This document shows, piece after piece, positions 57,441 to 64,000 of a stretch of 64,000 nt of DNA (its first letter is position 1; each line of letters begins with the position of its first letter). The position numbers and the translations under genes were made by a program. The notes under the pieces are model-generated. The model saw only the letters and a list, made by a program, of their open reading frames with translations. It searched no databases and had not been told where the DNA came from. Source of the stretch: Azolla caroliniana (lineage: Eukaryota; Polypodiophyta); contig JBHGNT010000001.1 in assembly GCA_043228905.1 (NCBI GenBank), positions 37,014,001-37,078,000 of the forward strand, written 5' to 3'.

Positions 57441-60400
57441 GTGGGAATATGATCAGATTATTGTGGAAGAGTTTAATTAAAGTTTCGAATTTGCTGTGGT
57501 GCGCTCATAGCATATCCATGGAAGATGGATAATAATAGTAGTAGTAATAGTGACAATGGTGATGGGCATGAAAAAGGTTAGGTTTCTCTGTGGGACGGAT
57601 ATGGTGATGGGTACAGGGGAGAGGTTGATAGGTAATGGGGTGCTGATTTGTTTGCTATGGGTTTTAGTGATGGAAAAAAGACGCCCCTGCTTTCCTTGAT
57701 GATCATTCATGCATTTGAACCACCCATAAGCAAGCAAGCAAACAAGCAAGCTTTTTATAAGGATGTAGTACACCCAGTGATTGATCATACCGGGTATCAT
57801 TTCTGAATCTGTCTGTGTAACCTTTGGTGCACCTTATTTAGGTGGGTGCCCTTGCTGTATGAGAAGTCAAAATCCACCATGTGGGAGCTCCTGAACCCAT
57901 GAGGCTCCTCATAATGGCTCTTTAATGACATCTACATGGAATGAGACTGGAGGGTTTGTCAAACTTCCCTTAATTTAGCAAAGCAAAGCACCCTCTAGGG
58001 GGTTGGAATGCCTATTTTGGGCCATTTCTCTAACTTCATTTTGATTTCTTTCTTGCGTTTTTCTAGTTTTGTTGTGCCACACGATATTCCAGTTAATAAT
58101 GTACCCATGTGGATGCTAGACTTGGCATGTTTCTTAGCTCTGGAAAAGAAAGATAGTTTGGAAGCATCTCTATGATCTCTATATATGGTCTATCTCGCCA
58201 TATAGTTAAATTTGGCTTATGCAGGCTTATAAAAACATGAAACAGAAGTATGTATGGGAAAGAAACTGGGTCATCCTTAAAACTATCAATCTATTTGACT
58301 CTTATTGTTTATGGCAACTAATTTTGCATCGCTTTAACCCAATAAGGGAGAGACTAAATTCACCTAGACTTACATGTCAGATTGTCATTTCATTCAAAGA
58401 ACATCATCAATCACTCTCGAAAATAATAAGGAATTTACCAAATTCAAAAAGGGCTGTGCCAAAGCAAAAAGCATGGGAAAAAATTAGAACAAAAATTAAG
58501 ATAAGAGAAGAGGTATAAACTGTACTGTCATCCATTTTATGGCCATCATCATCACCATCCTCCCAATTTTCAGATATAGAATAGACGATCTGTTAAGGGA
58601 CTACTAATTCATGAAGTCGAAGTGGCCAGTAGATTGATGTTTCTCTCATATAAAGAAACGGCCTCATGTCCGAGCCAAAATGGCTCGTAGAGATTGTTGT
58701 TTAATTAATTCCACATAAAGGAAAATACAACTTTTTATATTTTGTGTTCAGTTGCATGTGATTTGACATCTTTATTAGATTTGTGCACTCAAATACCTTG
58801 TTTATTTGATATATTAGAAGATTGCTTCTTACAGAGGAAACACTATTAATAATACAGCATGACATGCTACGAATACTGCATAAAAGTATTGGCTGATCCG
58901 TATATTGGCTCATATGTGTGCACAGAATGTGATCAAAATCTGTAAATGTACATCTATTGAAAAGGATAAAATTGTATGCATGATATCTCCAAAAATTTAG
59001 ATGTCGTACTCAACATGCTTTTTCTCTACAATCATGTACAATATTGATTCACATATTGTGTGCCTTCTTGTATGCTCACATAAGATATATTAGCAAAGTG
59101 CAACGGTTGCTCACTTTTATAAGTCTATACAAGGGTATTATGGAGAAAATGAAACGTTGTATGATAAAGAGGAGGGATCGCCACATGAAGAAATTTCTCA
59201 AAAAGGCTGTGTTTTAAGCCTCTGATCACATATTTATGTAACGCACATTTAACAACCCTCTCTACTTAGCGTTAGATAGAAGTGGAGTAGTGGGCATTGA
59301 TCTCGTATCTCGGCCAACACTTGATTCCGAGCTTCATCGATGCGACCGAGGCCCAGGAGAATAAAATTACCCAATCTGCCTACTTCTGAAACTGGCATGA
59401 AACATTTTGATCTCCTCCTTCATCAATCCGATGATATTTCACCTATTGGCCTCCGAAAAAGAGAAGTAGATGCTGAATTGTTGTTGAATCATGAATGATG
59501 TGATTTCAGTGAATGCCATGTGTTCAATCTAATATGTATTTGTTAAGAGTTTATGCACATCCCATGTACGTGTAAACAGCAGGCACTCGATACACATATC
59601 CAATTCCCTGTTGAGAGAAAGAAAGCCTTTAAGCTTTTGCATTAAACTTCACCACACGTGCATATTATTCCCCATTAACCACTTCTTCTACTGATTCCAT
59701 ATGTCAGGGTCAGTTTAGTGATACTGGGGTGTCTAATGCCTCTATCATCTCCACAATTTTTCATCTGTATTGTAAAAGATAAGCCCTAAGAAAAAGAAAT
59801 ATTTATTCCACTGGAATGTAGGTATATATGTACTGAAGTTTGAGAGATTTGTATGGCCAAGCAATGTATCCCATTGCTAATTTGTATGGTTTTGAATTTC
59901 AGAATTTTTGACAGATATGTATAAAAAATTAATTATTGATGTGAAAAGCTATTCCAAAGTTTTCCTATTAGATTCCAAGTATTACATATGAATGCTAAAC
60001 AATTGTTTGACATTAATTATTGTGTAGATCAGTCATTGTTGGTGGCTGCACTCCTATGTATTCACTCTCAAGGGCAGAGGAGTATCATACCCAACGTCCA
60101 GGGATATTAGATGCATGATTTATCGATTTTTGCCTATTTGTGGTGAAAGCTTGATTAATAGATATTCATCTTTTGGCTCTGTGGAGAGGGTAGTTGTAAG
60201 AGAAGCTTGAGATGCAAGAAAGAATTAATGTTTGTGAACCCTCATGACCATTTGAGATCGAGGATTGCAAAAAACCCTGCAATGATGGTGGTTACACAAT
60301 TACACAGATTATACACAATTTCGGCTTGTTTGTTCCAGTAAGTAAAGCTTAATTTTGAAAAAATCTATATCATAAGATAAAGTCGATATGTTCCAAGACC

Positions 60401-60627
60401 ACCATATCAAGAGAGATGTTAACGTCCATAGAAATAATCTTTTTGGATTCCCATATAGATGAACAGTACGGGAATCTGGATTATTTTCAAAATGAACCCA
60501 ATTAATGGATGATCCTATAATATTGGAAATTAATAGAATTGGTATATTATCAACATTGATGTAGGAGGGTTTATGGTAAGACAATACAGAAGGATGCAAA
60601 AAACTGTTGACAGAATGTTTCTCACGG
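57441..60627. other. Intergenic DNA between GLR-A and GLR-B
   Basis: No further gene is recognised; short open frames at 57477-57800 (-) and 58219-58518 (+) lack any family resemblance. The part next to 57441 should hold the GLR-A promoter, and the part below 60627 the GLR-B 3' end. Confidence 0.6.
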
Positions 60628-63600
60628 TTAGTCCTGAATAAGGCCACAAGTACACACACATCTGTGCTCTGATGATGAGCTCTGATCCGGTGGATAAGCC
60701 CAATTCTTCTTCTTCTTTCCACTACTGTTTGACACTCTTTTCTTGTCCCTCCCTACTGCAGACTCATCCACATATGAAGCAAAAGACTTGATAAACCTTT
60801 TACCCCTAGATCCAGGATTTGTCGACTCAGGAGCATCACTTGGCAGTCGAGAGAATTGTAATAGTAGGCGACTTAAATAGATCACAAGGCTTAAGGCTGA
60901 TGCCGTGCCAGTGACGAGAAAGAGACCCCAAAAACTGCTTAAATTTAATTGAGTTGTCTCCATATTGTTACTATTGGCTGCACAATTGCCACTAGTTAGC
61001 CAGAGATCCTGAATCCTTTTAAGGCCTCCATTCTCGGAGAGTTGTATAATGGCTGTGGACATATCGACTGCGAGCTGAGAATCCTTTTGGAAGGCCTATC
61101 AGCAAATGATGCAAGACTTGTGATTCAGTAAAGCCACATAACATTATCTGAGAATTTGGCAGATCCCTACATAACAAGCATAATATGTGATGTATTAAAT
61201 TACTTACAAAGCCCCATCCTCCTTCAGTGAAAGGTTCACCAGCTTTCGTGAAGCCACACTTGGTCTCCAAAAAGATTTCCACATACGGAAGCTCCTCAAC
61301 AATAGCAGCAACTCCTCCCTTACTGGCACCCAATGTAAGAGAGCGAGCATAATCATCCATGGAGACCAAAGGTTTAAGCCTATCTTCTGCTATGTTCATA
61401 CTAATGAGCTGGTTTCTCACAAAGGATCCATTTTGGTAGCCAATAGGATCATTATTGGTTTGTAAGTTACTAATCCCTCGATTATCAGGACTAAGCTGCT
61501 GGACTGTCAAGATTGAGGTTAGGTTAGCAGTGTAACTTGATGTGATGATGAGGACTACAAACAACCAAACAAGAACGACGAATCTCCCAAATGTGCTCCT
61601 TGTTCTCTCTCCTGAAAAGGTGTGTCTTATCATGAGTTAATTATATACCATGTAGAAACATTATTCCGCATGATAAATCGAGCCACTCACTTTGAGAGAA
61701 AAAGAGTGTCGAGAAAGTGAACCTGCACAGAAAGAAACACCAACAAAGGCATCAGAAGAAGACCACATATGTATACCCTTCATCTAACACTGTCAGAGGA
61801 TGGAAGGAACATGGATTACCATAATGATTTCCCTTTTCCTGTTACAAATATGTACATCTAGCCTAAGCGAATGAACACACCTTACCATAAAAGTGTCACT
61901 ACTTGTTTGCTTGGGTGACCGCGAAAGTCCCTGTTCTTCTTGTGCTCCAGCAACCAGATTACGAGGCCTGTAAAGATGAAGAAAGCTAAAGTCGTGAGCC
62001 ACATTGTTGGTGTGAAGGGTCCCAAGAATGCCCACGGATTGCTTGATTGTGAATCCAGTGCTGGTACCACCACCACTAGTCCAGATTCTTTGATAGACTG
62101 AGTGAAATCCACTATCTCCATTCTTTTTGTTGTAATAGTGACATCCCCCACCACTCCATCGAACGCCTGCACATGCATAATAACATTTGTGGTTATCAGC
62201 ACAATTGACAGTTTCTCATCATGAGCCAGCTTTCCTTGGGAGGACCCAGGTTTTTTTTCTTGCAGGTTTTTATTTTCCTCTATTATATATATGTAGTCAA
62301 ATTGTAAATAACAAACAAGAAATAGTATACTAAAACTTTTGTGAATTGAGAAATGTTTAGGGTCAAAACTATAAGATCTACAGGGGATATTCGAACTAAA
62401 CAGAAGATTAAACATGTAGTGAAACAAATTCTATCTTATCCAAATATTATTATTTCTGAAAACATATAAAATATGACTGTGTGTCCATACCTTCTGAGCC
62501 AAGAGAAGAATCATGTCATCGTACACAGGTTCTGTGTTGTTTCCAAATAATTCAAAGTTGTAGGAGATAGTGTACGGCAAATAGTTCAGAGCCTCTAGGA
62601 AGACATCGATGCAGTAACCACTGAATGTTGTGACATTCGTTGTATTTGATTTAGAATAGCTTAGAAACTGCTCAAAGCCTCTCTTCAAGGGTACCGCTAT
62701 CCTCAAAGGCCTGCCATTTTTCGGAAAAACCCATCCTCGAGGTACCTCATACGAGTCTCCAGGCCACATTATTTTCCAAGGGGAACCTGGAGAGTTTGCA
62801 TTTCCCACCGTAGCATCCGTGACATTGTCAGATGCGGAGAGTGATAATTTACTTGTGTTTGTCCAGTAGCCAATTGGCTTCAACTCACCATCAATAATGT
62901 TAACAATCTGAAATTCGCTGCGGATGAGATCATGTTCTGAATCCAGCTGTATATAGCCTGATGTTCCTGCAAATTGAGTCTGCAGAATAGAGTTTCTGAG
63001 TAAAGGTCCCCCCTCAAAAACTTTCAATTCAACCAGGTCAGGAGAACTGCCTGCAGCATCCGTGGGAAAGGTAGAGTTTTTGAAAGTGATGTTGAAGCCA
63101 TTCTTCGTGTAGTTATCGATTGCATATGCTAGCATTTGTGTTGCATCATATGCATACAGACCATAAATAGGTATTTCATTTGCAATCTCTTCCGACGAAA
63201 TTTGATTTTTCCATTCAGAATCAAAAGTTCTTAATACAGAAGAGTTTGCATAATAACCACGAATCCCAACTACACCTTGAAGTGTGATCAAATCTCTAGC
63301 TTCTACTGTGGCCTTGTTAAGTGTGCCGACCATCAAGTCAGAAGCAATCCATACATAACCACTAGTCATCATACCCTGGTATTTAGCCTCGGTAAAGAAA
63401 AGCAATGAAAGATTTTGTGGCATGTGAACTACAAAAATTCTTGTCTGCATTGCAGAAAGATTATTTAGGACAGTATCAATACTGGTCCTATTACTATCTG
63501 GACTCACGGCCACTTTCTGTACAACTTGAATTCCAAGAGGGTCCAGGGCGCCACTGATCGCAGCAGCTCCACTGCTTCCAGAATTGTCATCTATGTAGAT

Positions 63601-63842
63601 GATAACCACACTTCTCCATTTATACATGGCTATTAAAGATGCAATAGCTTGCATTTGCATGGCATCGCTATGTGCAATCCGGAAGAAATAGGGATACCGT
63701 TGCCCGGAGAATTCTGGATCAGTCACTGCAAATGAGAGCATCGGAACTTGGGTAGCAGTTGCCATGTGAGCAACAAAGCGAGAGACAGCAGTTGACTGAG
63801 GCCCTATGACTGCAATGACCTCCTGCTTGAAGAGCTCTAATG
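60628..63842 (-). CDS. Glutamate receptor-like channel GLR-B (clade III-like), 5'-incomplete
   Basis: A close paralogue of GLR-A upstream of it on the same strand. Visible exons: 63842-62491, 62166-61886, 61722-61691, 61611-61208, 61095-60628. They encode 845 residues from the amino-terminal domain to the stop. The exon 3, 4 and 5 lengths (281, 32 and 404 bp) equal those of GLR-A and intron phases are the same. Motifs: [54 protein letters not shown], an M1 segment in FTPTMWLTTLAFFIFTGLV, a pore loop ending [50 protein letters not shown] and M4 in [19 protein letters not shown]. The tail is shorter and lacks the repeats of GLR-A. The first exon (signal peptide and first about 60 residues of the mature protein) must lie beyond 64000; by analogy with GLR-A the missing intron would be about 0.4 kb. 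All pore and gate residues are intact, so the channel is probably functional. Confidence 0.92.
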
Positions 63843-64000
63843 CTGGACGAATAGAAACAAAAGCAGAGCAGAGAAAGAAAAGGCCATGAGTACAAGCCTG
63901 CTCACGTATATAAGAAAACAATTGAAGCTGTTGTCTAATATTGAAAGAATACTCCAACAGGCAGGTTCAAGAACAGAATGTTTGCCATACTTACAAACTC
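63843..64000 (-). other. Part of GLR-B intron 1
   Basis: Follows the exon 2 acceptor (AG at 63844-63843 on the - strand). No exon 1 sequence was recognised. A GTAAGT-like word close to the right edge (about 63994) does not have the phase expected for the exon 1 donor. Confidence 0.6.

Noticed and set aside
57477-57800. A 107-codon - strand frame upstream of GLR-A
   Set aside because: Low complexity (Thr/Ile-rich end), no family resemblance, and located in the presumed promoter of GLR-A.
63985-64000. GTAAGT-like word at the right edge as the donor of GLR-B exon 1
   Set aside because: The preceding bases do not give the phase or residues expected before exon 2, and the distance is shorter than the corresponding GLR-A intron.

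Overview
The window is nuclear DNA of a seed plant, most likely a flowering plant. It has AT-rich non-coding DNA, GT-AG introns, plant-specific genes (FLU, BYPASS1/ROH1-like, plant glutamate-receptor-like channels) and Copia and Gypsy LTR retrotransposons. I cannot name the species. All genes and joins below were read by eye from the sequence. Splice positions may be off by a base, although every exon joint listed keeps the reading frame.

Layout, left to right. (1) About 1-6000: the last two coding exons of a FLU gene (tetrapyrrole-synthesis repressor, + strand). Its 5' exons were not found and probably lie left of the window. (2) 6.0-11.1 kb: gene-poor DNA. (3) 11.15-28.25 kb: a stack of nested retrotransposons. 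A decayed Gypsy element on the - strand is split by a young Copia element (12527-17884, LTRs almost identical) and by an old, stop-ridden Copia element in the opposite direction (18905-24571). The old Copia itself holds a solo-LTR-like insert, and another such insert lies in the Gypsy gag/protease part. (4) 30.1-32.6 kb: a third Copia, internally deleted, with a LINE-like fragment inside one LTR. (5) 36.5-37.8 kb: an uninterrupted BYPASS1/ROH1-like gene (+). (6) 41.66-51.54 kb: a complete mitochondrial-type fumarase gene (+) of 17 coding exons predicting 502 residues, with a MITE-like element and an antisense LINE remnant in its introns. (7) 52.76-57.03 kb and 60.63 kb to beyond the right edge: two head-to-tail clade-III-like glutamate receptor-like genes (-). 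The first is complete (6 exons, 1004 residues). The second lacks its first exon.

The host genes do not form a pathway. They are FLU (chloroplast), fumarase (mitochondrion), a BPS1/ROH1-family protein and a local GLR duplication. The fumarase and GLR-A genes converge, with about 1.2 kb between their stop codons.

I found no clearly undescribed system. The most unusual points are: a 15-bp coding minisatellite that gives GLR-A a repetitive C-terminal tail absent from its neighbour; the reconstructable order of nested insertions; an in-frame 291-bp tandem duplication in the Gypsy reverse transcriptase; and a Gypsy integrase fused to a second copy of the element's own 5' end.
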